From: an uncultured bacterium
GTDB taxonomy: Bacteria; Bacillota; Clostridia; Lachnospirales; Lachnospiraceae
Direction of reading: 5' to 3'
NCBI GenBank assembly: GCA_905215155.1
Contig: CAJMPJ010000002.1
Coordinates: 1 to 64,000, forward strand
DNA: 64,000 nucleotides
Shown one piece after another: positions 39,441-48,371 of the stretch (within the stretch, counting starts at the first letter, position 1; each line of letters starts with the position of its first letter). A program made the translations under genes and the position numbers. Under the pieces are notes generated by a model. It saw only the letters and a list, made by a program, of their open reading frames with translations. It was not told where the DNA came from and did not search any database.

Positions 39441-40850
39441 ATGAATCAAAAGATGGAAGAAGACCAACTGACTGCGTCTGGTCCTGAGACCGGCAGCGTG
39501 CCTCCTGATCAGGAAACAAGGGAACTATTTACAAAGAAACAGCTGAGAAAGCTCATCTTTCCCCTGGTCATCGAGCAGTTTCTGGCCGTTGCCATGGGAA
39601 TGACCGATACTCTTATGGTGGCTTCCGTTGGAGAAGCAGCCGTATCCGGCGTATCAATCGTGGACACCATCAATGTCCTTTTAATTGGTCTGTTCGGTGC
39701 GATGGCTGCCGGCGGTTCCGTAGTCACCGCCCAGTATATCGGACGAAAAGATGAAAAAAATGTTTCCAATGCCGCCGGCCAGCTTTTTCTGGCAGTGGGC
39801 GGCCTTTCCATAATTTTAATGACTGTTACACTGATTTTCAATGAATCGCTTCTGCGTCTCATCTATGGAAATATCGACCAGGATGTAATGGGAAATGCAA
39901 GGGCTTATTTTTACTTATCCTCCCTTTCCTATCCTTTCCTGGCCTTTTATAACAGTTCGGCTGCGCTGTTCCGCTCGGTGGGAAACTCCGGGGTATCCAT
40001 GAGAGTATCCTTCATTGCCAACTTATTTAATATTGTGGGAAATATTATTTTTATCTATGGACTCCATATGGGCGTGGCAGGTTCGGGACTCTCCACCCTG
40101 ATTTCAAGAATCTTCTGCGCCGTCATTATGTTAGTGCTCCTTCAAAGACATGCCGGCCTGTCCGTTGATTTTACATTCAAAATTGATAAGGACATGCTGC
40201 GGAAGATCCTTTACATCGGAGTTCCCAACGGAGTGGAAAACAGCATCTTCCAGCTTGGGAAGCTGCTGCTTTCCAGTCTCATCTCCAGCTTTGGCACCAT
40301 CGCCATTGCTGCAAATGCGGTGGCAAGTACCATCTGCGGTCTGGAGACCATACCGGCAACGGCCATCGGCATCGCCATGGTAACGGTGGTGGGCCAGTGC
40401 GTGGGAGCGGGAGAACTGGATCAGGCCAAAAGGTATATGGGAAAGCTGTTGAAAACAGCCTATACCTGGCTGATCGTATTAAATCTTTCCCTCATACCGT
40501 TTTTAAATGTCATTACGAACCTGTTCCAGCTGTCGCCGGAAACCAGTTCCCTGGCGGTAAAATTGATGCTATACCACAGCATCTGCTGTATGCTCATCCA
40601 TCCGCTGGCCTTCTGTCTCACCAATGGCCTGCGGGCGGCAGGGGATGTCCGTTATACGATGGTGGTCTCCATCTGCTCCATGTGGATCTGCCGTATTGTT
40701 TTAGCCTACGTGTTAAGCCTTCACTTTGGACTTGGCCTGATGGGAATCTGGATCGCCATGACCATCGATTGGCTGGTTCGGGCAATCTTCTTTTCCAACA
40801 GAGTCCTTCGGGGGAAATGGCGGAGGTTTGCATACCGGACTCTCCGTTAG
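39441..40850 (+). CDS. MATE-family multidrug exporter
   Basis: 469 residues with 12 predicted transmembrane helices in two related halves. N-terminal half starts after a ~30-residue charged cytoplasmic tail (MEEDQLTASGPETG) with FPLVIEQFLAVAMGMTDTLMVAS, typical of MatE; the GAMAAGGSVVTAQYIG segment follows. It would export drugs or metabolites with sodium or proton; the substrate is unknown. Ribosome site GGGAG is 7 bases upstream. Its stop overlaps the convergent threonine synthase stop by four bases. Confidence 0.93.
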   Translation: MNQKMEEDQLTASGPETGSVPPDQETRELFTKKQLRKLIFPLVIEQFLAVAMGMTDTLMVASVGEAAVSGVSIVDTINVLLIGLFGAMAAGGSVVTAQYIGRKDEKNVSNAAGQLFLAVGGLSIILMTVTLIFNESLLRLIYGNIDQDVMGNARAYFYLSSLSYPFLAFYNSSAALFRSVGNSGVSMRVSFIANLFNIVGNIIFIYGLHMGVAGSGLSTLISRIFCAVIMLVLLQRHAGLSVDFTFKIDKDMLRKILYIGVPNGVENSIFQLGKLLLSSLISSFGTIAIAANAVASTICGLETIPATAIGIAMVTVVGQCVGAGELDQAKRYMGKLLKTAYTWLIVLNLSLIPFLNVITNLFQLSPETSSLAVKLMLYHSICCMLIHPLAFCLTNGLRAAGDVRYTMVVSICSMWICRIVLAYVLSLHFGLGLMGIWIAMTIDWLVRAIFFSNRVLRGKWRRFAYRTLR

Positions 40851-42331
40851 CCCAGGAAGCGCAGCACCGTTTCTTTCATCTGGTCCGCATCACATTCGGT
40901 ATTATGACGTACCGGGGCGGTGCGGATTTCTTCTACTGCCTGAGGAATGGGGATACCGGATACACCGGCCAGATGATCAATAATCTGAAACTCGTCCTCT
41001 GTCTCCTGCTTTCCTTCAATGGCTTCCAGCACATTTCTGGAGAATTTATAAGGGCTGGCGGTGGAGGCGATGACTGTCTTTGTATTGTCTCCGGTGGATT
41101 GCCTGTAATTGCGGTATACGGCCGCTGCCACTCCCGTATGGGTGTCGATCAAGTATCCGGTGCGGTCAAACAGATCCTTGATGGTGGCGCGGTTCTCCTC
41201 CTCCAGGGCAAAGCCTCCTGCAAAATCTGCCATCTTTTCTTTCATCTCTCCGGTTACGGTATAGCTGCCTTTTTCACTCAGTTCTTTCATAAGAGCTGCG
41301 CTTAAAGCCGCATCGCATCCGGTGCTTAAATAAATCAGACGCTCTAAATTGCTGGAGATCAGGATATCCATGGAAGGAGAACTGGTCAGTATAAATTCAC
41401 GGTTCCGGTCATAGGTGCCGGACTGGAAGAAATCAAAAAGCACTTTATTGTCATTGGAGGCACAGATCAGGGTCTTAACCGGGACTCCCATCTGCTTTGC
41501 AAAATAAGCCGCCAGAATATTTCCGAAATTCCCCGTAGGAACGGTTACATTGATCCACTCTCCATCAGCAAGTTCTCCGGTGGAAAGCAGCTTTGCATAT
41601 GCGTATACATAATACACGATCTGGGGAACCAGTCTTCCGATGTTAATGGAGTTGGCAGAAGATAGCTGATACCCTTTCGTTTCCAAAAAGTCCGCAAATT
41701 CTTTGTCACCAAAAATCTTTTTCACACCGGTCTGGGCATCATCAAAGTTTCCGTGAATGGCTGCCACATGGGTATTGTCCCCTTTTTGCGTCACCATCTG
41801 AAGCTCCTGGACCCGGCTCACACCGTCCCTTGGATAGAACACGATGATCTCGGTCCCTTCCACATCCGCAAAGCCTGCCATGGCTGCTTTCCCTGTATCT
41901 CCGGAGGTTGCGGTCAGGATCACGATCTTATTTTTCACCTGATTCTTCTTCGCAGCTGTAGTCATCAGATGTGGGAGAATGGACAGAGCCATGTCCTTAA
42001 ACGCAATGGTGCTTCCATGATACAGTTCCAGATAATAAGCACCATCCGCTTTGGAAAGAGGAGCAATCTCCTGGGTGTCAAACTTGCTGTCATAGGCCCG
42101 CTCGATACAGCTTTTCAATTCAGCTTCGGTATAGTCTGTAAGGAAAAGCTTCATGACTTCATAAGCGATTTCCTGATAGGTCATGAGAGAGAGTTCCTTC
42201 ATGGTTTTGTCAAGCTTTGGAATAAAGCAAGGCATAAATAAGCCGCCGTCTGCTGCCAGCCCTTTTAAAATTGCCTGGGAAGCCGTTACACCGGCTTCGC
42301 CGCCCCGGGTACTTTGATAGGATAATTCCAT
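40847..42331 (-). CDS. thrC: Threonine synthase
   Basis: 494 residues, PLP enzyme making threonine from O-phosphohomoserine. Lys112 in HGSTIAFKDMALS is the PLP-binding residue; LTATSGDTGKAAMAGFA is the phosphate-binding loop, and VPTGNFGNILAAYFAKQMG follows. It is the long (class I) form with the N-terminal ELSYQSTRG start. ATG 42331 is taken over the longer open frame (to 42400), which would begin close to the promoter start point and lacks homology. It stands alone behind its own promoter, apart from the rest of the threonine genes. Confidence 0.95.
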   Translation of the reverse strand: MELSYQSTRGGEAGVTASQAILKGLAADGGLFMPCFIPKLDKTMKELSLMTYQEIAYEVMKLFLTDYTEAELKSCIERAYDSKFDTQEIAPLSKADGAYYLELYHGSTIAFKDMALSILPHLMTTAAKKNQVKNKIVILTATSGDTGKAAMAGFADVEGTEIIVFYPRDGVSRVQELQMVTQKGDNTHVAAIHGNFDDAQTGVKKIFGDKEFADFLETKGYQLSSANSINIGRLVPQIVYYVYAYAKLLSTGELADGEWINVTVPTGNFGNILAAYFAKQMGVPVKTLICASNDNKVLFDFFQSGTYDRNREFILTSSPSMDILISSNLERLIYLSTGCDAALSAALMKELSEKGSYTVTGEMKEKMADFAGGFALEEENRATIKDLFDRTGYLIDTHTGVAAAVYRNYRQSTGDNTKTVIASTASPYKFSRNVLEAIEGKQETEDEFQIIDHLAGVSGIPIPQAVEEIRTAPVRHNTECDADQMKETVLRFLG

Positions 42332-42388
42332 GGTTTCTGATTCCTTTCCTGCTTTGTGATAGTATGAATTGATGAAAACCTTGCCAGC

Positions 42389-42417
42389 ATTGTAGCACAC
42401 TTTACAAAATGGTGCAA
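42389..42417 (-). promoter_or_regulatory. sigma-A promoter of thrC
   Basis: On the minus strand TTGCAC (42412-42417), 17 bases, TACAAT (42389-42394), with TGC before the -10. The leader of about 50 bases shows no threonine-codon attenuator. The rest of the 238-base gap to sfsA holds nothing else I can assign. Confidence 0.75.
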
Positions 42418-42569
42418 GCGAAAAGTATTCTTTATGCGGACATATGTATTCCTTGCAGAGACATACGGCAGCACTATCATTTTCTTTTTCTCTGTGGTAA
42501 GATAGCTTGGTAGATCAAGTTAGTATTCTTGGGTTAGTTTCATTAATATAGAAAGGACAGAATCGCCTT

Positions 42570-43346
42570 ATGAAATACGAACATATGAGAAAGGGGATCT
42601 TCCTCAGCCGTCCCAACCGTTTTATCGCTCATGTTTTGATTTCCGGGGACAGCAAAAAAGAGGAAACCGTTGTCTGTCATGTAAAAAATACCGGACGGTG
42701 CAGAGAGCTTTTAATTCCAGGCGTTACGGTGCTGGTGCAGTTTCATCCGGAAGCGGCCGTCCTCGGGAGAAAGACACACTACTCTCTCATTGGAGTTTGG
42801 AAAGAGAGAAAAAACGGTCCTCTTCTCATCAACATGGATTCCCAGGCCCCAAACCAGGCGGCTTACGAATGGCTGCTTTCAAACTGCAGGCAGATTTCCC
42901 TCCCTTTTCACAAAATTGACCGGAAAGAATCCGGCTTCGGCCTTACCATAAAAAATATCAAACGGGAAGTCACCTATGATCATTCCCGCTTTGACCTGGC
43001 CTTTCAGTCGGACGACCCGGAATTTTCTGCTTTTATGGAAGTCAAGGGTGTTACTCTGGAAGAGCATGGTCTTGCCATGTTTCCGGATGCTCCTACCGAG
43101 CGGGGCATCAAGCACGTGGAAGAGCTGATTCATGCTCATGAGGAGGGTTATGAAGCTTACCTTTTATTTGTTATCCAGATGAAGGAGATGACCGCCTTTA
43201 AACCAAACAGAGAGACTCATCCGGAATTTGCGTCGGTGTTAATCGAAGCACAAAAAGCAGGAGTCCATCTCCTGGCCTATGACTGTAAGGTAACGGAAGA
43301 TTCCATGGTTATGGATCAGCCCGTCCCCATAGAGCTCCATGGCTGA
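42570..43346 (+). CDS. sfsA: SfsA-family DNA-binding protein/nuclease
   Basis: 258 residues. The SfsA pattern is present: FLSRPNRFIAHVLI at the N-terminus (OB-fold part), VVCHVKNTGRCRELLIPG, then the nuclease-like part with SRFDLAF, FMEVKGVTLEEHGLAMFPDAPTERGIKHVEEL containing the PD-(D/E)xK-like acids, and LFVIQM. First described as a sugar fermentation stimulation protein in E. coli, it is now viewed as a DNA/RNA-binding nuclease. Monocistronic; the ribosome site AGAAAGGA is 12 bases from the ATG, a little far. Confidence 0.93.
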   Translation: MKYEHMRKGIFLSRPNRFIAHVLISGDSKKEETVVCHVKNTGRCRELLIPGVTVLVQFHPEAAVLGRKTHYSLIGVWKERKNGPLLINMDSQAPNQAAYEWLLSNCRQISLPFHKIDRKESGFGLTIKNIKREVTYDHSRFDLAFQSDDPEFSAFMEVKGVTLEEHGLAMFPDAPTERGIKHVEELIHAHEEGYEAYLLFVIQMKEMTAFKPNRETHPEFASVLIEAQKAGVHLLAYDCKVTEDSMVMDQPVPIELHG

Positions 43347-43350
43347 CAAC

Positions 43351-43392
43351 AAAAAAGTCTGGTGAAGGAATTCTCCTTTTCCAGACTTTTTT
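43351..43392. terminator. Two-way intrinsic terminator
   Basis: AAAAAAGTCTGG (43351-43362) and CCAGACTTTTTT (43381-43392) form a perfect 12-base-pair stem. It ends both sfsA and the convergent TPM-domain gene. Confidence 0.9.
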
Positions 43393-43423
43393 ACCTTAGA
43401 AAAATCACTTTTATTATAAGCGT

Positions 43424-44305
43424 TTAAAATTTACGGCCTCCGCCTCCCATGGTGCGTCCTGATGAGGAATGAGTGGTGCTTCTGCCGCCGGAGGAAAAGC
43501 CTCCTCCGCCACTTCCTCCCCCATTATTTCTTGGGATGATCACATGGGTAACGGTTTTATTGATCAGATGATCGGTCTGGTCGGAATACCGGAACTGGCT
43601 GTTTCCCCGATAGGCCATTAAATAGTTTCCTGACCGGTCCCGTTCCTTTTTCATGGAATACCGGGATACCACTCCCATACAGGAAAGGCCGGCTGTCATA
43701 AGGGCGATTCCGGCGGCAACCGCCGCTTCGTACCAGCGGATGCTGCGGTAAACACTGATTTTTCCGGTCTCCTTGTCATAATTATACTGTCCTCCCGGAA
43801 TACCTGCCCTGTAATACCGGGTCACTCCGTCTAAAAAATATTGGGCACAGGCAGCATAATCCATCTGGCTTATGGCCTCGTAGGATCTATCCAGAATCGC
43901 ATTCCAACGTTTATCGGTTAAAAAACGGTTCATCTTTCCTACGGGAAGGATATAGACTTCCCGGTTATCCATATCCATCAAAAGCAGGACACCTCTGTAA
44001 TCTGAGCCGACGCCGTAACCCCCGTCAACATAATAATCTTCCGCAAACTCTCCGGCAGATTTACCGCCCGCATCTCTGGTGGTTACGATCACCACATCCA
44101 TGTTCATTTCTTTTCTCATGGATGTTATCTGGTTTTCAAAGGCGGCTTTCTCTTCCTGGGAAAAAAGGCCGGCATCATCGAATACGCGGGCCTCTTCTCC
44201 AAAGGAATCGTTTTTTCCAAAAAAAGCAGCAAAGAACAGGAAGAAAAATACCCATAAAACCACTGATTTTCTTTTTTGTATGTCCATCCATTTCATTGTC
44301 TTCAT
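43424..44305 (-). CDS. TPM-domain membrane protein (YdjH/YgcG-like)
   Basis: 293 residues: an N-terminal signal or anchor (SVVLWVFFFLFFAAFFG), a TPM domain at about residues 35-170 (VFDDAGLFSQEEKAAFENQ, MDVVIVTTRDAGGKSAGEFAEDYY, GVLLLMDMDNREVYI), one transmembrane helix near 190-212 (AAVAAGIALMTAGLSCMGV), and a glycine/serine-rich tail (GGGSGGGGFSSGGRS) typical of YgcG-type proteins. Third gene of the operon with the zinc-ribbon and SPFH genes; ATGA overlap with the upstream stop. Bacillus YdjH is the likely counterpart. Confidence 0.87.
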   Translation of the reverse strand: MKTMKWMDIQKRKSVVLWVFFFLFFAAFFGKNDSFGEEARVFDDAGLFSQEEKAAFENQITSMRKEMNMDVVIVTTRDAGGKSAGEFAEDYYVDGGYGVGSDYRGVLLLMDMDNREVYILPVGKMNRFLTDKRWNAILDRSYEAISQMDYAACAQYFLDGVTRYYRAGIPGGQYNYDKETGKISVYRSIRWYEAAVAAGIALMTAGLSCMGVVSRYSMKKERDRSGNYLMAYRGNSQFRYSDQTDHLINKTVTHVIIPRNNGGGSGGGGFSSGGRSTTHSSSGRTMGGGGRKF

Positions 44306-45330
44306 ATCAGATACCCCACAATCAGCATTACCAAAAGTACGGGAAAGAATATTTCAGCAAACAATAAAAGGAGTTTGCCTTTATCCACCGGCAGCTTTCC
44401 GCAGACCTTTCCGGTCTGCCCGTTGATGGTGAAATAATACATCTCATTTTTTGCCTGATCATGATAAGTAAGCGCCCATACCGGAAGAAGGGCATATTCC
44501 CATGTTTCGTCCTCCAGCAGGACGGACTGGTCCTGGACCCTTACGGAATCATAGGACGTAATGCTGTTTTTTAAGGAACTTACCGCAAAGGAACGGATCT
44601 CGGCTTTGACTTCCTCGGAAAAGTCCTCTTCTTCCATATCACGGCGTTCCGCCACAAAACCGGATAGATAGCCCATGGAAAAGGGCTTCATTTTGTCCGT
44701 CTCATAGGGCAGAACTCCCTCCGTCAACTCCCGGCTGGCCTTTTTTAAGGCATTTCTGGGAACAAATTTTACAGGCATGGAACCTTCCCTTTTGATCTCA
44801 TAGGTCTGGGTCTCCGTGTACCGGTAATTTCCGCTGACCCATACGCGCAGACGATCGGCCTTTGCAAAAAGAGTTCCTTCCGCCCGGCAGCTGTATAACA
44901 GATAGGGAAAATAAACCCCGGTAATCTTGTTTATCTGCTCTTCACTGTAGAAAGCACGGGGAATAAACCGTTTTTTCTTTATCCATTGATTGAAAATATC
45001 CACCGCTTTTTCTTTCTCAATGGAAAATGGAATCACATAATCCGGGTGGTATTCCCCGGAAAGCCGCTTCGATAAAATCACCGGATTATGACAATAGTAG
45101 CAGAAGGAAGCTGCGGTTGTCTCATCGGTCACAACTTCCGCACCGCAGCTGGGGCAGGCATAAAGAAGAGGTTCTCCCTGACCATTCCCTCTCTCCTCCG
45201 GCTTTGCCTCCTTTGCCTCTTCTTCTGTAAACCTTGATAAGCAGAATTCACAGGCATAATTCTGGTTTTTCGGATCGAATTTAAGGGGTCCGCCGCAATT
45301 GGGACAATGGTAGGTTATGATCCCGCTCAT
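44302..45330 (-). CDS. Zinc-ribbon membrane protein (YdjG-like)
   Basis: 342 residues. Two N-terminal zinc ribbons: YHCPNCGGPLKFD with YACEFCLSRF, and YACPSCGAEVVTDE with FCYYCHNPVIL. A long soluble middle part follows, ending in one C-terminal transmembrane helix (LLLLFAEIFFPVLLVMLIVGYLI). The layout matches Bacillus YdjG. It overlaps the SPFH gene and the TPM gene by four bases each (ATGA), so all three are made in fixed order from one message. Confidence 0.85.
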   Translation of the reverse strand: MSGIITYHCPNCGGPLKFDPKNQNYACEFCLSRFTEEEAKEAKPEERGNGQGEPLLYACPSCGAEVVTDETTAASFCYYCHNPVILSKRLSGEYHPDYVIPFSIEKEKAVDIFNQWIKKKRFIPRAFYSEEQINKITGVYFPYLLYSCRAEGTLFAKADRLRVWVSGNYRYTETQTYEIKREGSMPVKFVPRNALKKASRELTEGVLPYETDKMKPFSMGYLSGFVAERRDMEEEDFSEEVKAEIRSFAVSSLKNSITSYDSVRVQDQSVLLEDETWEYALLPVWALTYHDQAKNEMYYFTINGQTGKVCGKLPVDKGKLLLLFAEIFFPVLLVMLIVGYLI

Positions 45331-46559
45331 GGCTTTGGCTTGCCGCAGTTGGAACAGAATTTCCCGGAATTAACAGCACCGCATTCACAGGTCCATGGGC
45401 CGGACGGCCTTTTCGTTCCGCATTCCGGACAAAAGTTGCCGGTATTGACACTTCCGCAGCTGCAAATCCAGCTGTTTTCGGCTGCTGACTGAGGCGCCTG
45501 GCTGCTTTCCTGCCCTTTGCTCTCCTGCTGCTCCTGCTGCTGCCCCTGCTTTATCTGCTGTTCCCGGTTCATCTGCATCTGCTGAATATTGGCACCGGAA
45601 GCTGCACTCATAAATCCGCCTCCCACGTTCATTCCCATGCCCATTCCCATAAATCCGGCCACAGAACCGTTGGAATTGCGTCCTGCTGCCTCCATGCCTC
45701 TGGCTGCGGCTCCCTGCACATAACCTTCCCGCACAGACGGATCACTTAACATGGCACCCTGATTGCGTAAATGGATCAAATCCTTGGAATCCTCGTCATA
45801 GGAGATGCTTGCGATTCCCACCGACTGTATGGCGATTCCCCGGCGGGCCTTCCACTGTTCATCAAGAACGTCGGACATATACTGTCCCAGTTCCCTTCCT
45901 TTGGAGGCCACGTAAGAAATTCGGATTCCATCGGCAGACATCTGATTGATGGAAGACTGGAGAGCTTCCAGAAATTCTGATAAATACTGCATATTGATGT
46001 CATTGACTTCCACCTTATACGCATTCTTTGGAATGGCTTCCGAATAAAACTGAAGGGGGTCCGTTACTTTAATGGAATAAGTACCGTGAGCCCGTAAAAA
46101 CAGCTCTGCATTGTAAAACTGGTCAAAATAATTGATCGGATTGGGAGTGCCGAATTTGATTCCCTTAATTTCCTGTAAATTAATAAAATATACTTTCTGT
46201 GAGGTCGGTGTTTTTCCTCCATACCGGACCCGGTCAAAGGATTCCTTTAAGGCTTCTCCGAACTGTCCGTTAAAAAGGGAGGGCAGAGAGGAATTCTTTA
46301 CGGTAAAATAACCTGGCTCTCCTGTATAATCAATGACCTTTCCTCCGTCCACCAAAAGCATAAACTGATTGGGGTAAACATGGATCACGGAGCCATCGGA
46401 AACGGTATAATCGGTTCCCTTTGTATTGGACCCTTTCCGGATTTTCACTCCCGTAGTAAATACGGTCTGATCTCCCATTTCCCCGGCTTCAATCACTTCA
46501 AGCCATTGGTCTGCCAATGAACCGCCGATTGCGGTCGTAAGCGCCTTCACAATTCCCAT
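45327..46559 (-). CDS. SPFH-domain protein with C-terminal zinc ribbons (YdjI-like)
   Basis: 410 residues. N-terminal SPFH/band-7-type domain (about residues 1-270: WLEVIEAGEMGDQTVFTTGVKIRKGS, YFTVKNSSLPSLFNGQFGEALKE, IAIQSVGIASISYDEDSKDLI), a Gly/Met and Gln-rich linker (GMGMGMNVGGGFM, QQQEQQESKGQ), then two zinc ribbons (WICSCGSVNTGNFCPECGTKRP and WTCECGAVNSGKFCSNCGKPKP). ATG 46559 follows AGGAGG by 7 bases. In Bacillus the homologous YdjI recruits the PspA-like YdjF to stressed membranes; no pspA is in this window. Confidence 0.88.
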   Translation of the reverse strand: MGIVKALTTAIGGSLADQWLEVIEAGEMGDQTVFTTGVKIRKGSNTKGTDYTVSDGSVIHVYPNQFMLLVDGGKVIDYTGEPGYFTVKNSSLPSLFNGQFGEALKESFDRVRYGGKTPTSQKVYFINLQEIKGIKFGTPNPINYFDQFYNAELFLRAHGTYSIKVTDPLQFYSEAIPKNAYKVEVNDINMQYLSEFLEALQSSINQMSADGIRISYVASKGRELGQYMSDVLDEQWKARRGIAIQSVGIASISYDEDSKDLIHLRNQGAMLSDPSVREGYVQGAAARGMEAAGRNSNGSVAGFMGMGMGMNVGGGFMSAASGANIQQMQMNREQQIKQGQQQEQQESKGQESSQAPQSAAENSWICSCGSVNTGNFCPECGTKRPSGPWTCECGAVNSGKFCSNCGKPKP

Positions 46560-46616
46560 GTCAATTCCTCCTAAGCTGTAAGATTTCTTCATTATACTAT
46601 ATGATCTGCAAATGTG

Positions 46617-47444
46617 CTATCCTGCATTCCGCATCATGGCTATTTCCTTTGCATATCCGGGCAGATCATTGGGCGTTTCCAGATAAAACGGCAGATCCTT
46701 TAACAGCGGATGGGTCACGATCCGTTTCAAAGCCTCCGCTCCAATGAACCCCTCTCCGATTTTCGCGTGGCGGTCTTTGTGTGACCCCAGCGCATTTAAG
46801 CTGTCATTTAAATGAATGGCTTTTAACTTGGATAAGCCGATCACCTGGTCAAACTGATGCAATACTCCGTCAAGGTCATTGCGGATATCATAGCCGGCAT
46901 CCCACACGTGGCAGGTATCCAGACATACGCCCATGTGTTCCTGAAGGGTCACCCGGTCAAGGATCTCCCTGAGTTCCTCAAATTCCTTTCCCACCTCGCT
47001 GCCCTTGCCGGACATGGTTTCCAAAAGAACCGTCGTATGAAGCTTTGGGGTCAGAATTTGATTGAGCATGTCGGAAATGTATTGAATCCCGATTTCCACT
47101 CCCTGCTTCACATGGCTTCCCGGATGAAAGTTGTAGCAGTTCCCAGGCGTATACTCCATGCGTTCCAAATCATCCTTCATGGTGTCTCTGGCCAGAATCC
47201 GAAGATGTTCATCCGCCGAGCAGGCATTTAACGTATAGGGTGCATGAGCCAGAATCCGGTTGATCTGATGCTCACCGGCATAGGCAAGAAATTTATTTAC
47301 GTCATCAGGATTCATGGCTTTTGCCCTGGTTCCCCTTGGATTCCGGGTAAAAAACTGAAATGTATTGGCGTCAATATTCACTGCCTCTTTTCCCATGGCA
47401 AAATACCCCTTGGAGGAAGACAGATGGCTTCCGATTGTGAGCAT
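46617..47444 (-). CDS. nfo: Endonuclease IV (AP endonuclease)
   Basis: 275 residues, TIM-barrel zinc enzyme that nicks DNA at abasic sites. Seen: [94 protein letters not shown] and FYLETPND, which supply the His, Asp and Glu ligands of the tri-zinc site. It is 12 bases downstream of the ABC permease gene. Confidence 0.97.
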   Translation of the reverse strand: MLTIGSHLSSSKGYFAMGKEAVNIDANTFQFFTRNPRGTRAKAMNPDDVNKFLAYAGEHQINRILAHAPYTLNACSADEHLRILARDTMKDDLERMEYTPGNCYNFHPGSHVKQGVEIGIQYISDMLNQILTPKLHTTVLLETMSGKGSEVGKEFEELREILDRVTLQEHMGVCLDTCHVWDAGYDIRNDLDGVLHQFDQVIGLSKLKAIHLNDSLNALGSHKDRHAKIGEGFIGAEALKRIVTHPLLKDLPFYLETPNDLPGYAKEIAMMRNAG

Positions 47445-47456
47445 AAAAACCTCCTG

Positions 47457-48371
47457 TTATTTGTTTTTTTTCCTTCTTCTTCCTTTCACCGGACTGATGG
47501 CTTTTACCGCCGTATAAAGAAAGATGGCTGCCAGCAGAAGCTGGATTAAAATGCTTAACACCACCCAGTTCTTCATAACCGGACTTTCCGGATGAGGGCC
47601 GAACCACTGGTTTAAGCTTTTTATTACCTGATTATCCCCGGTCTGGCTGTTTATCATGACATAAAAGGTTGCCACAGGATTTAAAAGCAGAAGATATAAA
47701 AACGGGCCGGAATTGGCCTGATCTGCCATTCCGATGAGGGAGGAGGCGTAGGTGTTGTTGGCATTCATACGGGCAATGGACAAGGCGAACACATTCACCG
47801 CATAGGTTCCCGCGGCAATGAGGACCAGTACCCCATAGCTTACCACCGTAGCAATGGTGGAACGTTTGAATATGGAGGAAAAACAGATTCCCATGCTTCC
47901 GCACAGAAGCGCCACAGCCAGATAACACAAAAGCAGGATCATAACATCATAGGCCGTCACTCCTCCGTATACAAAGGATACGAAAAGAAGGGGAAAACTG
48001 GACATGACCATTAAAAACATGGTTCCAAAGGAAGCGGTCAGCTTTCCCCAAATGATCTCCCAGGGCTTTAAGGTGGTGGTCAGTAAAATATCAAGGGTCT
48101 GCCGTTCCCGTTCACCGCTGACGCTTGCCGCCGTCAGGGCCGGCATAATAAACATAAGCATGACGAACTCCACCACTGCCACAAATACATAGATACCGGT
48201 AAAGGAGGAATACTGGATCTCAGCCGTCAGCTTTACCTGTTCCACCACAGAGTACATATTAAGAAGCACCACAAGGGCTAAGATGGAATTAAAGAGTACT
48301 AAAATCAGGGCCAGACGGAAGCTTCTGGCGCTGACCGTTATCTCCCGTTTATAGACCGGGTTCAATTTCAT
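47457..48371 (-). CDS. ABC exporter permease
   Basis: 304 residues with six predicted transmembrane helices (starting near residues 20, 54, 103, 137, 167 and 270), ABC-2-like. It begins MKLNPVYKREITVSARSFR and ends in basic RRRKKNK. ATG 48371 follows AGGCGGT and overlaps the end of the ATPase gene by 23 bases, so it is coupled to it. Paired with the ATPase and the 823-residue protein upstream. Substrate unknown. Confidence 0.9.
   Translation of the reverse strand: MKLNPVYKREITVSARSFRLALILVLFNSILALVVLLNMYSVVEQVKLTAEIQYSSFTGIYVFVAVVEFVMLMFIMPALTAASVSGERERQTLDILLTTTLKPWEIIWGKLTASFGTMFLMVMSSFPLLFVSFVYGGVTAYDVMILLLCYLAVALLCGSMGICFSSIFKRSTIATVVSYGVLVLIAAGTYAVNVFALSIARMNANNTYASSLIGMADQANSGPFLYLLLLNPVATFYVMINSQTGDNQVIKSLNQWFGPHPESPVMKNWVVLSILIQLLLAAIFLYTAVKAISPVKGRRRKKNK

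Noticed and set aside
40397..41305. A 302-codon plus-strand frame spanning the MATE and threonine synthase genes
   Set aside because: It crosses two well-supported genes out of frame with one and antisense to the other.
42332..42569. A riboswitch or T-box before threonine synthase
   Set aside because: The leader from the mapped-by-eye promoter is only about 50 bases and lacks the conserved T-box or other riboswitch elements.
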